Assembly: GCA_944321005.1 (NCBI GenBank)
Contig: CALUJT010000112.1
Location: forward strand, 1-7,448
Direction of reading: 5' to 3'
From: an uncultured Atopobiaceae bacterium
Lineage (GTDB): Bacteria > Actinomycetota > Coriobacteriia > Coriobacteriales > Atopobiaceae
Length of the DNA stretch: 7,448 bases
The notes beneath the pieces are model-generated. The model was given only the letters and a program-made list of their open reading frames with translations. It did no database searches and had not been told where the DNA came from. Shown piece by piece: positions 1-6,413 of this stretch. The translations under genes were made by a program, and so were the position numbers. Position 1 is the first letter of the stretch, and every line of letters begins with the position of its first letter.

Positions 1-1580
1 GCGAGACCTACGGCACTATGGTCTACCAGGAGCAGGTCATGAAGATCTCGATGAAAATGTCGGGATTCTCGGCCGGCGAGTCGGACTCGCGCATCAGAAA
101 GCCCGTGGCGAAGAAGAAGATCAAGCTCCTCACCTCCACCGTCTTCCACTGGGACGACGGCAAGGACGAGACCACCTACGACCACTGGATGAACGGCGCG
201 GTCACCAACGGCTACAAGAAGGAGATCGCGCAGCGCATCTGGGACGACGTCCTCGAGTTCGCGTCCTACGCGTTCAACAAGTCACACTCCGCCGGCTACG
301 CCATCCTCGTCATGCAGACGGCCTGGCTGAAGGCCCACTACCCGCGCGAGTACATGGCATCGGTCCTCACGTCCTACATGGGCAAGACCGACAAGATCGT
401 CCACTACGTCACGGCCTACCGCCACGAGGGCGTGGCCATCCTGCCGCCCGACATCAACGAGTCCGGCCGCGACTTCACGGCCGTTCCCGAGGGCGTGCGC
501 TTCGGCTTTGCCGGCATCCGCGGCGTGGGCGAGGGCGTGGGCGAGGCCATCATGGCGGAGCGCGAGAAGAACGGCCCCTTCGAGAACCTCCACGACTTCG
601 TGGAGCGCATGGACACCGGCCAGGCCAACCGCCGCGTGGTGGAGGCGCTCATCTGCTCGGGCGCCTTCGACTCCACCGGCTACACCCGCATGCAGCTCAT
701 GCGCTTCGTGGACAAGGCCAACCCGGAGAACATCATCGACGCCGCGGCAAAGCGCCAGAAGACGCGCGCGGCCGGACAGTTCTCCATGTTCGACCTCTTT
801 GGAGACGTGGAGGGCTCCGGCTGGGAGAGCACCGTCCCCGAGCCGGACGGCGAGGAGTGGGACCGCTCGACCAAGCTCGCCAAGGAGCACGAGGTCCTGG
901 GCCTCTACGTCTCGGACCACCCGCTGCGCCCCTACGAGTACGCGCTCGCCAAGAACCGCGACTACACCATCGCCGACATCGAGGTCGCCGAGGAGGTCAC
1001 GGACGCCACGGGCGGCGTCCACGAGCGCTTCAAGGTGCCCGAGGGCAAGGTCATCCGGCTCGCCGGCATGCTCGGAGCCATCCAGAAGAAGACCACCAAG
1101 AACGGCGACTCCATGGCCATCGTGACGCTCGAGGACATGGAGGGGGAGGTCACGCTCGTCATCTTCCCCAAGCTCTACAAGAAGTGCGCCCAGACCCTCG
1201 CGGGCGAGGTGGACGAGGAGACCGGTGAGAGCACGGGCGACGTCTTCGTCAAGGTGGAGGGCAAGCTCGAGCGCTCCGACCGCGGCAACCAGATCATCTG
1301 CATGTCCGTGGAGCCGCTCGTCCTGGACGAGAAGTCCAACCGGCCCAAGGTCATGGAGGTCAACATTCCCGCGGGCCTGCTCACGCGCCCCTACATGGAC
1401 AGCCTCGGACAGATTCTCGGGCGCTATCCCGGGCTCGACCACGTGGAGCTGCGGGTGGAGTCTTCCTCCGGTGACATCATGCGCATGGAGCTCCCCACCA
1501 GGATCGACGCGCGCAACATGGTGCTCCTGGCCGAGATGGTGGACCTCGTGGGCCGTCAGGGCCACGTGAAGGTGGCGTAG
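1..1580 (+). CDS. dnaE: DNA polymerase III subunit alpha (DnaE), C-terminal part
   Basis: This is the replicative polymerase catalytic subunit, truncated by the window start. The first whole codon is at 3 (Glu) and 525 residues are visible, a little under half of a usual DnaE of about 1,150-1,200 aa. Landmarks in order: the fingers-region motif YGTMVYQEQVM (9-41); KKK (110-118); FASYAFNKSHSAGYA (259-303), strongly conserved in C-family polymerases; a helix-hairpin-helix-like GIRGVGEGVG (517-546) in the duplex/clamp-binding region; QFSMFDLF (777-800), a good match to the internal sliding-clamp-binding motif (compare QADMF in E. coli DnaE); and an OB fold at about 1050-1330 with LAGMLGAIQKKT and VTLVIFPKLYKKC. 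The stop is TAG at 1578-1580. The catalytic palm aspartates lie upstream of the window. The usual fingers motif LRRAMGKK reads IRKPVAKKK here. Family identity is certain; a DnaE1-type role is inferred from length and motifs. Confidence 0.97.
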   Translation, partial: ETYGTMVYQEQVMKISMKMSGFSAGESDSRIRKPVAKKKIKLLTSTVFHWDDGKDETTYDHWMNGAVTNGYKKEIAQRIWDDVLEFASYAFNKSHSAGYAILVMQTAWLKAHYPREYMASVLTSYMGKTDKIVHYVTAYRHEGVAILPPDINESGRDFTAVPEGVRFGFAGIRGVGEGVGEAIMAEREKNGPFENLHDFVERMDTGQANRRVVEALICSGAFDSTGYTRMQLMRFVDKANPENIIDAAAKRQKTRAAGQFSMFDLFGDVEGSGWESTVPEPDGEEWDRSTKLAKEHEVLGLYVSDHPLRPYEYALAKNRDYTIADIEVAEEVTDATGGVHERFKVPEGKVIRLAGMLGAIQKKTTKNGDSMAIVTLEDMEGEVTLVIFPKLYKKCAQTLAGEVDEETGESTGDVFVKVEGKLERSDRGNQIICMSVEPLVLDEKSNRPKVMEVNIPAGLLTRPYMDSLGQILGRYPGLDHVELRVESSSGDIMRMELPTRIDARNMVLLAEMVDLVGRQGHVKVA

Positions 1581-1583
1581 GGG

Positions 1584-1607
1584 GGCTCCCCGTCGTATGG
1601 CGGGGCC
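1584..1607 (+). terminator. Weak hairpin after dnaE
   Basis: Just past the dnaE stop, GG plus CCCCG (1584-1585 and 1588-1592) can pair with CGGGGCC (1601-1607). The stem has 7 G-C pairs, a CT bulge and an 8-nt loop. No T-run follows, so intrinsic termination is uncertain. It may be a poor terminator, or only a chance G-C-rich fold. Confidence 0.3.
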
Positions 1608-1643
1608 TCTCGCTGGGTAGGATTACCGGTATGACGTCGCAGT

Positions 1644-1657
1644 GGGCGGCGCCGCCC
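1644..1657. promoter_or_regulatory. 14-bp perfect palindrome upstream of the superoxide reductase gene
   Basis: GGGCGGC followed directly by GCCGCCC forms a perfect 14-bp palindrome ending three bases before the Shine-Dalgarno stretch (1661-1668). A second, shorter palindrome, TACCGGTA, lies at 1624-1631. Either could be an operator. In RNA the longer one can form a 5-bp hairpin beside the ribosome binding site. In such G+C-rich DNA chance occurrence is possible. No convincing -35/-10 pair was found here; TAGGAT at 1618-1623 is the only weak -10 candidate. Confidence 0.3.
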
Positions 1658-1674
1658 GGGAGAGAGGATTTGCC

Positions 1675-2055
1675 ATGGCCGAGGTCAAGTTCTACCGCTG
1701 CAACCACTGCGGCAACGTCGTCGCCGTCGTGAGGGACGGGGGCGTCACCCCCAGCTGCTGCGGCGAGCCGATGGAGCTGCTCGTCGCCGGCTCCACGGAC
1801 GCGGCTGCCGAGAAGCACGTGCCCGTCGTCACCAAGGACGGCAACCACATCGTCGTGCGCGTGGGGGCGGTCGACCACCCCATGGCGCCCGAGCACTACA
1901 TCGAGTGGATCGCGCTCGCGACGGACGGCAAGCTCTGCCTCAAGCACCTCAGGCCGGGCGACGAGCCGGCAACCAAGTTCGGCGCCTGCTGCGCCGAGGG
2001 CGGCACCGTCTACGCGTACTGCAACCTCCACGGCCTCTGGAAGGCCGACCTCTAG
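1675..2055 (+). CDS. dfx: Desulfoferrodoxin (two-iron superoxide reductase)
   Basis: The 126-aa protein is predicted to reduce superoxide to hydrogen peroxide in the cytoplasm of an anaerobe, without making O2. The N-terminal desulforedoxin-like centre has Cys9, Cys12, Cys28 and Cys29 (CxxC and CC spacing, as in the family). The catalytic neelaredoxin-like domain has the full His4-Cys set: His48 (EKHVP), His68 (DHPM), His74 (EHYIEW), Cys116 and His119 (YCNLHGLWKA). The conserved Glu46-Lys47 pair precedes His48. The length matches the family. ATG at 1675 is chosen because AGAGAGGA (1661-1668) lies 6 nt ahead and the protein then begins at the usual MAEVKFYRC; a GTG at 1642 would add 11 unrelated residues. 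Extra Cys88, Cys105 and Cys106 are not known ligands. Electrons probably come from rubredoxin or a similar carrier, not encoded here. The gene appears monocistronic, with a strong terminator downstream. Confidence 0.96.
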   Translation: MAEVKFYRCNHCGNVVAVVRDGGVTPSCCGEPMELLVAGSTDAAAEKHVPVVTKDGNHIVVRVGAVDHPMAPEHYIEWIALATDGKLCLKHLRPGDEPATKFGACCAEGGTVYAYCNLHGLWKADL

Positions 2056-2109
2056 CAGCTGCTCGGCGGGTGCGTGCGAGTGCCCGCCCAAGGCCGCTCG
2101 CGGCGACTC

Positions 2110-2140
2110 GGGCCCCGGGAGACCGGGGCCCTTCCGTTTT
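2110..2140 (+). terminator. Rho-independent terminator after superoxide reductase gene
   Basis: A perfect 9-bp G-C stem pairs GGGCCCCGG (2110-2118) with CCGGGGCCC (2123-2131), closed by a GAGA (GNRA) tetraloop. It is followed by TTCCGTTTT (2132-2140). It lies 54 nt past the stop codon and is the clearest terminator in the window. A weaker upstream stem pairs GGCGGG (2065-2070) with CCCGCC (2083-2088). Confidence 0.85.
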
Positions 2141-2154
2141 CGGGGGGCGGGCTG

Positions 2155-2163
2155 TGAGACAAT
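2155..2163 (+). promoter_or_regulatory. Possible extended -10 element for the NadE-like gene
   Basis: TGA followed by GACAAT resembles an extended -10 (TGN plus a 4/6 match to TATAAT), placed 37 nt before the chosen start at 2201 and directly after a strong terminator, so a new promoter is expected in this stretch. The only -35 candidate (TTTTCG, 2137-2142) overlaps the terminator T-run and is spaced too short (15 nt). Confidence 0.3.
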
Positions 2164-2200
2164 GGGACGAGAAGAGAGACGCCGTCGACGGGAGCCGGGC

Positions 2201-4051
2201 ATGAGGATAGCGATCGCACAGACGAGCACGCGCGCAGGCGACTTCGAAGCCGTGACGGCGCGCATGGTGGAGCTCTCCGTCCGCGCGGCGGAGCGCGGCG
2301 CGGACCTTCTCGTCTTCCCCGCCCCCTCGCTGTGCGGGTCGTGCCCCGTGGCGTACCCGGACAGGGAGGGGTACCTGCTCGACCTCGCCGAGTGCCTCGT
2401 GCGCCTGGCGGACGAGCTCTCCTGCCCCTGCCTCGTGCCCGTGCTCACGGACTTCGACGGCGTCCCCCTGCCCGAGGCCATGCTCATAGCGGACGGAGAC
2501 ATCACGCCCGTGCGCCTCGCCACCTACCTCTCCGCCCTGGCGCAGGGGGACGGGGAGCCCGATGCGCGGGCGCTCCCCGAGCTGGAGTTCGCCGGCGCGC
2601 GGCTGGGCGTGGCCTTCACCTACGACGACCTGGACGAGTACGACGACTACCAGTACGACGTCGACGTCATCCTCTTCCTCTCGGGCTACGGGTTCGCGAC
2701 GGACGACCCCTCGAGCGCCCTCGGGAGCTCGCTCTCCGAGGGGCGCTTCCTGGCGGACGCGGAGGCCACGGGGGCCTGGATCGTGGGCGTGGGCGCGCTG
2801 GGCTGCTACGAGTCCCAGGTCTTCTGCGGGTCGAGCTTCGTCCTCGCTCCCTGGGGCGAGCTCGCGGCGCAGGCGCCGAGCCTCGAGGAGGCCCTTCTCG
2901 TGTGCGACGTGGACCCCTCCGCCGAGGGGCCCCTCGCGGAGCCCCTCGCGCCCGAGGTCTACGACGCCCCGCTCGCCACCTGGGGCGCGCTCGTGAGCGG
3001 GCTCACCGCCGCGCTCGAGCGCTCGGGCTGTGAGGACGCCTGCGTGCTCGTGGACGGGAGCCTGGGGTCGCTTCTCGTGGCCACGCTCGCCACGGACGCC
3101 CTCGGCCCCATGCACGTTCGGGCGCTCGTGGCCGCGGCGGACGACGAGTCCCTCTCGGCCGCGGAGCGGGCGGTCCGCGCCCTTCGCCTGCCCGAGGACG
3201 CCGTCGTGCGCCTCGACCCTCCCGGCGAGGGGGACGCCCGGCTGGCGGCCGACCTCGCGCAGGTCCGCCTCGCGGAGCTCGCCCGGCGGACGGGCGCGCT
3301 CCCCCTTGGCTCCGACGACAAGACGGCGTTTGCGCTCGAGCATCCCCGCGGCGTCGTCGCGGCTCGCCTCCAGCCCATAGGCGACCTCTATCGCTCCGAC
3401 GTCGTCGCGCTCGCCCACATGCGCAACACCGTCTCCCCCGTGATCCCCGCCTTCGCCTTCGCGGGGGTGGCTGCGCCCGACGTCGAGGGGCTCGCGGAGG
3501 CGTTTCCCACGGGCGAGGGGCGGATCGAGTTTGCGGACCTCGTTCTCTCCAGCAGGGTGGAGTGGGAGCTCCCGCTCACGGACATCGTGGCGGAGCGCGG
3601 GCACGAGGGGCTTGTCCTCGCCATCCTCGCGCGCCTGAGGGAGACGGCGCCCGTGCGCGCGTGCCGCGGCGCGGTGCTGGCCGTCTCGTCCAGGACGCTC
3701 GAGGAGGCGCGCGAGCCGTGGGGCCTCGCCTGGGCGGACCGCGTGCGCGCCCGGGACGAGCGCGCCGGCGAGGGCATCATGCGCGCGCTCGCCCGGGGCG
3801 TCGGGGGCGCGGGGGAGGGGGGCCGGGAGGACGAGAAGGACGAGGGGCCGCAGGCGCCCACCGAGGCGGAGCAGCGTCGGGACATGAGCGACCTCGTCGG
3901 GTACCTGAGGGACTTCCTGCCGGGGGGCGGGTTCTCGGCCATGGGGCCCGACCAGCCGGGTCAGCCGCCTGCAGAGCAGCAGAGGGGCCGTCACGGCGGC
4001 GAGGGCGGGCCCGCGCACCCCCTGTGGGAGGGGCCCTTCTCCGAGAACTGA
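2201..4051 (+). CDS. NAD+ synthetase (glutamine-hydrolysing)-like protein, probable pseudoenzyme
   Basis: The 616-aa protein has the layout of NadE: an N-terminal nitrilase-type amidase domain (about 1-240; MRIAIAQ, GADLLVFP, GARLGVAF, GSSFVLAPWGELAA) and a C-terminal PP-loop synthetase domain (about 278-530; LVATLATDALG, PIGDLYRSDVVALA). Functional NadE makes NAD+ from deamido-NAD+, ATP and glutamine. Here the nitrilase triad seems gone: the Glu of FPE is Ala41, the nucleophile Cys (usually ICED) is Thr140, and there is no lysine at all before Lys374. The SGGxDS ATP loop reads DGSLGS (285-290), and GTGNKSE reads GSDDKTA (370-376). A low-complexity tail (about 530-616) ends in GPFSEN. The frame is intact over 1.85 kb with normal codon bias, so it does not look like a decaying pseudogene. 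ATG 2201 is chosen for MRIAIAQ and GGAG at 2191-2194; ATG 2162 would add 13 basic residues. Family placement is solid; loss of activity is inferred; the role is unknown. Confidence 0.85.
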   Translation: MRIAIAQTSTRAGDFEAVTARMVELSVRAAERGADLLVFPAPSLCGSCPVAYPDREGYLLDLAECLVRLADELSCPCLVPVLTDFDGVPLPEAMLIADGDITPVRLATYLSALAQGDGEPDARALPELEFAGARLGVAFTYDDLDEYDDYQYDVDVILFLSGYGFATDDPSSALGSSLSEGRFLADAEATGAWIVGVGALGCYESQVFCGSSFVLAPWGELAAQAPSLEEALLVCDVDPSAEGPLAEPLAPEVYDAPLATWGALVSGLTAALERSGCEDACVLVDGSLGSLLVATLATDALGPMHVRALVAAADDESLSAAERAVRALRLPEDAVVRLDPPGEGDARLAADLAQVRLAELARRTGALPLGSDDKTAFALEHPRGVVAARLQPIGDLYRSDVVALAHMRNTVSPVIPAFAFAGVAAPDVEGLAEAFPTGEGRIEFADLVLSSRVEWELPLTDIVAERGHEGLVLAILARLRETAPVRACRGAVLAVSSRTLEEAREPWGLAWADRVRARDERAGEGIMRALARGVGGAGEGGREDEKDEGPQAPTEAEQRRDMSDLVGYLRDFLPGGGFSAMGPDQPGQPPAEQQRGRHGGEGGPAHPLWEGPFSEN

Positions 4052-4063
4052 CGCCGCACCCGC

Positions 4064-4091
4064 TTGCCTTCCTCCCTGTCCGTGCTATTAT
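4064..4091 (+). promoter_or_regulatory. Promoter of ruvCAB (sigma-70 type, extended -10)
   Basis: The -35 TTGCCT (4064-4069, 4/6) and -10 TATTAT (4086-4091, 5/6) are separated by 16 nt. A TGC at 4083-4085 makes an extended -10. The predicted start of transcription, near 4098, falls inside the LexA box and leaves a leader of about 60 nt. It is the best-looking promoter in the window and lies in the gap between the NadE-like gene and ruvC. Confidence 0.65.
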
Positions 4092-4105
4092 GGAACGGAC
4101 GTTCG
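4092..4105. promoter_or_regulatory. LexA (SOS) box in the ruvCAB promoter
   Basis: GGAACGGACGTTCG contains GAAC-N4-GTTC, the core of the Gram-positive and actinobacterial LexA/DinR box (consensus CGAACRNRYGTTYC). It matches 12 of 14 positions, missing only the outermost base on each side. It abuts the -10 element and covers the likely transcription start, a position where bound LexA would block transcription. SOS control of ruv genes is known in other bacteria. Binding here is inferred. Confidence 0.7.
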
Positions 4106-4109
4106 CATC

Positions 4110-4132
4110 GCGAGACGCCCTTTTGGTCTCGC
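4110..4132 (+). repeat. Inverted repeat in the ruvC leader
   Basis: GCGAGAC (4110-4116) and GTCTCGC (4126-4132) form a perfect 7-bp stem with a 9-nt loop containing CTTTT. It lies between the LexA box and the Shine-Dalgarno of ruvC, so it would be in the mRNA leader. It is not followed by a T-run, so a terminator reading is weak. It may stabilise the leader. Confidence 0.45.
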
Positions 4133-4144
4133 ACGCTCACATGG

Positions 4145-4152
4145 GGAGGTGA
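4145..4152 (+). promoter_or_regulatory. Ribosome binding site that sets the CTG start of ruvC
   Basis: GGAGGTGA is complementary to the 16S rRNA 3' end over essentially its whole length and ends 6 nt before CTG 4159. The TGA it contains (4150-4152) is an in-frame stop for ruvC, so no start upstream of it is possible. Confidence 0.75.
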
Positions 4153-4158
4153 CGGCGC

Positions 4159-4665
4159 CTGGTCGTCCTTGGCATAGACCCGGGCCTGGCCCACACGGGC
4201 TGGGGCGTGGTCGAGACGCGCGGCGCCGCCTGTCGCGCCCGGGCGTACGGCTGCGTCACCACGCACGCGAGCGAGCCCATCGACATGCGCCTCGGCAGGA
4301 TCTACGCCGAGCTCCGGCGCGTCATAGAGCGATACGGACCCACGGAGCTCGCCATCGAGAGCATCTACTTCGGGGAGAACACCAAGTCGGCCATCGCAAC
4401 CGCCCAGGCCCGCGGCGCCGCGATAGTCGCCTGCTCCACGGCGGGGCTCACGGTGGGGGAGTACACCCCCATGCAGATCAAGCAGGCGGTGGTGGGCACC
4501 GGCGCGGCGGACAAGCGCCAGGTTATCTACATGGTGAGGAGCGTCCTCGCCCTCGACCACGACCCGCGCCCGGACCACGCGGCGGACGCCCTGGCGGCGG
4601 CGGTCTGCCACGCCAACGTAACCAGAACCAAGAGCCTCGAGGAGGCAAGGAGGGTCCTCACGTGA
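4159..4665 (+). CDS. ruvC: Crossover junction endodeoxyribonuclease RuvC (CTG start)
   Basis: The 168-aa nuclease resolves Holliday junctions by paired nicking, working as a dimer with RuvAB. The active site is Asp7 (VLGIDPGL), Glu67 (LAIESIYF), His140 and Asp143 (DHAADALA). His in the third C-terminal acidic position instead of Asp also occurs in Thermus thermophilus RuvC. FGENTKSA and EYTPMQIKQAVVGTGAADK are further family motifs. The start is unusual: an in-frame TGA at 4150-4152 and the essential Asp7 codon at 4177 leave no ATG, GTG or TTG between them. CTG at 4159, 6 nt after GGAGGTGA, gives MVVLGIDPGL, exactly the expected N-terminus. GTG at 4207 would remove the catalytic Asp. The TGA stop overlaps the ruvA GTG (GTGA). 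It is the first gene of ruvCAB, behind a promoter with a LexA box. Confidence 0.95.
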   Translation: MVVLGIDPGLAHTGWGVVETRGAACRARAYGCVTTHASEPIDMRLGRIYAELRRVIERYGPTELAIESIYFGENTKSAIATAQARGAAIVACSTAGLTVGEYTPMQIKQAVVGTGAADKRQVIYMVRSVLALDHDPRPDHAADALAAAVCHANVTRTKSLEEARRVLT

Positions 4666-5300
4666 TAGTCCAGCTCACCGGCACGCTGCTCGAGGTGCTC
4701 CCCAGCCGCATCGTGCTGGACGTGGGGGGCGTGGGATACGAGCTCGGCGTCTCGTCCACCACCGCCGCGGCGCTCCCGCACGCGGGGGAGGCTGGCGTGA
4801 CCGTGCTCGCCCGCATGATCGTGCGCGAGGACGCGATGGAGCTCTACGGCTTTGCCACGCGCGACGAGCGAGCCCTCTTCGACCAGCTGCGGGCCATCTC
4901 CGGTGTGGGCCCGCGCCTCGCGCTCGCCGTGCTCTCGACCTTCACGCCGGCCGCGCTCGCTCAGATCGTGACCGCGCAGGACGCCGCGCGCATGGCGCAG
5001 GTCCCCGGCGTGGGCCGCAAGAAGGCGAGCCGCCTCATTGTGGAGCTCTCGGACGTCTTCTCAAAGAACGCCGAGCTCAGGGGACTCGTTGGGCTCTCCG
5101 AGCCGGACGCGGCGTCGCTCCCCCTCTCCCAGGCCGCGGCGAGCGCGGGCGTGGAGGCGGACGCGACGGAGGCGCTCCTGTCCATGGGCTTCACCTCGCA
5201 GGAGGCCGCGCTCGCCCTCGAGGGCCACGCGGAGGCGGGGGCCGATACCATCGAGCAGGTGCTCGCCTACGCGCTGCGCCGCCTGGGGAGTGGTAGGTGA
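4662..5300 (+). CDS. ruvA: Holliday junction branch migration protein RuvA
   Basis: The 212-aa protein binds four-way junctions as a tetramer and loads the RuvB motor. Domain I is an OB fold (1-64; [23 protein letters not shown]). Domain II carries two helix-hairpin-helix motifs: ISGVGPRLA (79-87) and VPGVGRKKA (114-122). An acidic, Ala-rich linker leads to domain III (about 165-212; [16 protein letters not shown]), the RuvB-binding part. The length is in the usual range of about 190-215. The start is GTG 4662, overlapping the ruvC stop by 4 nt, with AAGGAGGG (4647-4654) 7 nt ahead. Translation is probably coupled to ruvC. The TGA stop shares a base with the ruvB ATG (TGATG). Confidence 0.97.
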   Translation: MIVQLTGTLLEVLPSRIVLDVGGVGYELGVSSTTAAALPHAGEAGVTVLARMIVREDAMELYGFATRDERALFDQLRAISGVGPRLALAVLSTFTPAALAQIVTAQDAARMAQVPGVGRKKASRLIVELSDVFSKNAELRGLVGLSEPDAASLPLSQAAASAGVEADATEALLSMGFTSQEAALALEGHAEAGADTIEQVLAYALRRLGSGR

Positions 5301-6355
5301 TGTGGGAGGCTAGCGAGAAGGACCTCTTCGCAGGGGCCGCCGCACCGCGCCCCTCTGGGCCGCGCGACGTCACGGGGGAGCTCACGGCGGACGACCTCGA
5401 CCAGGACCGGACGCTCCGCCCGCGCACCCTCGACGAGTACATCGGGCAGGAGCGCGTGCGCGAGAACCTGCGCGTGCTCATCCAGGCCGCGCGCGACCGC
5501 GGGGAGTCGCTCGACCACGTGATCTTCTCGGGCCCGCCGGGCCTGGGCAAGACCACGCTCGCAGGCATCGTGGCAAACGAGATGGGCGCCAAGATGCACA
5601 CCACCTCGGGGCCTGCCATCGAGCGCGCGGGGGACCTCGCCGCCATCCTCACCAACCTCGAGCCGGGAGACGTCCTCTTTGTGGACGAGATCCACCGCCT
5701 CAACCATCAGATCGAGGAGATTCTCTACCCGGCGATGGAGGACTTCTTTCTCGACATCGTCATCGGCAAGGGGCCCGCAGCGCGCTCCATCAGGATCGAC
5801 GTGCCGCGCTTCACGCTCGTGGGTGCAACCACGCGCACGGGCCTCCTCACGGGCCCGCTGCGCGACCGCTTTGGCATCTCGTACCGCCTCGACTACTACA
5901 CCACCTCCGAGCTCGCCGTCATCGTCACGCGCTCCGCGAGCATCCTCGGCGTGGGCATAGACGCCCAGGGCGCCGCGGAGATCGCCTCGCGCTCGCGCGG
6001 CACGCCGCGTCTGGCGAACCGCCTCCTCAAGCGCGTGCGCGACTACGCTCAGGTCAAGCGCGAGGGAAGCATCACCTGCGACGTCGCCGCCGAGGCGCTC
6101 GAGTTCTTCGAGATCGACGCACTCGGCCTCGACACCATGGACGTGAGGATCCTCACCGCGCTCTGCCAGACGTTCCGAGGCCGCCCCGTGGGGCTCACCA
6201 CCGTGGCGAGCGCCGTCTCCGAGGACCCCTCCACGCTCGAGGACGTCTACGAGCCGTACCTGCTGCAGCGCGGCCTCATCGTGCGGACCCCCCAGGGAAG
6301 GCAGGCCACGCTCGCCGCGTTCGACCACCTGGGTCTGGAGCCTCCCTCCCAGTAG
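5300..6355 (+). CDS. ruvB: Holliday junction branch migration helicase RuvB
   Basis: The 351-aa AAA+ ATPase is the hexameric motor that pumps DNA through the RuvA-bound junction. Walker A is GPPGLGKT (78-85) and Walker B FVDEIH (127-132). Sensor 1 is VGATTRTG (174-181), PLRDRFG (186-192) covers the arginine-finger region, and sensor 2 lies in [13 protein letters not shown]-terminal winged helix follows ([24 protein letters not shown]). The N-terminus (1-40) is an acidic, Pro/Ala-containing lead-in before [11 protein letters not shown], common in actinobacterial RuvB. The start is ATG 5300, overlapping the ruvA stop by one base, with GGGGAG at 5285-5290; GTG 5297 would add a single residue. 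It is the last gene of the operon; the usual queA/tgt or secretion genes do not follow. Confidence 0.97.
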   Translation: MWEASEKDLFAGAAAPRPSGPRDVTGELTADDLDQDRTLRPRTLDEYIGQERVRENLRVLIQAARDRGESLDHVIFSGPPGLGKTTLAGIVANEMGAKMHTTSGPAIERAGDLAAILTNLEPGDVLFVDEIHRLNHQIEEILYPAMEDFFLDIVIGKGPAARSIRIDVPRFTLVGATTRTGLLTGPLRDRFGISYRLDYYTTSELAVIVTRSASILGVGIDAQGAAEIASRSRGTPRLANRLLKRVRDYAQVKREGSITCDVAAEALEFFEIDALGLDTMDVRILTALCQTFRGRPVGLTTVASAVSEDPSTLEDVYEPYLLQRGLIVRTPQGRQATLAAFDHLGLEPPSQ

Positions 6356-6357
6356 CC

Positions 6358-6387
6358 CCGCGGTTGTGGGGACCGTCCCACAAGCGG
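6358..6387 (+). repeat. Long inverted repeat after ruvB (possible terminator or dispersed repeat)
   Basis: CCGC plus TTGTGGG (6358-6361 and 6364-6370) pair with CCCACAA plus GCGG (6377-6387). That makes 11 bp with a GG bulge and a 6-nt loop, GACCGT. It begins two bases after the ruvB stop. No T-run follows. GGACCGTCC (6370-6378) recurs as GGACCGTTCC at 6386-6395. The sequence style resembles intergenic repeat elements of Coriobacteriia (from memory, not checked). Confidence 0.5.
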
Positions 6388-6413
6388 ACCGTTCCGGGCT
6401 CGAGGCGGCGTGG

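Noticed and set aside
1642..1674. GTG start for the superoxide reductase giving 11 extra residues
   Set aside because: The extension covers the palindrome and ribosome binding site. ATG 1675 matches the family N-terminus and has correct spacing.
1949..4018. A 689-codon open frame on the minus strand opposite the NadE-like gene
   Set aside because: It mirrors the coding strand in very G+C-rich DNA, where stops are rare. The translation is low-complexity Arg/Gly/Ala/His-rich with no family motif, while the + strand has clear NadE blocks.
4141..4152. A three-codon ORF (ATG GGG AGG TGA) overlapping the ruvC ribosome binding site, possibly a coupling leader peptide
   Set aside because: It has no ribosome binding site of its own and consists mostly of the Shine-Dalgarno sequence, so chance is the simpler explanation.
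4090..4152. A leader ORF from ATG 4090 in the ruvC frame, with TGA read through
   Set aside because: The ATG overlaps the -10 element and so is upstream of the predicted transcript start. There is no sign of recoding around the TGA.
4149..4661. GTG at 4149 as a start for ruvC or for a longer RuvA
   Set aside because: It is in the ruvA frame, not the ruvC frame. It would give a Pro/Arg/Gly-rich extension ahead of RuvA with no homology, across the whole real ruvC gene.
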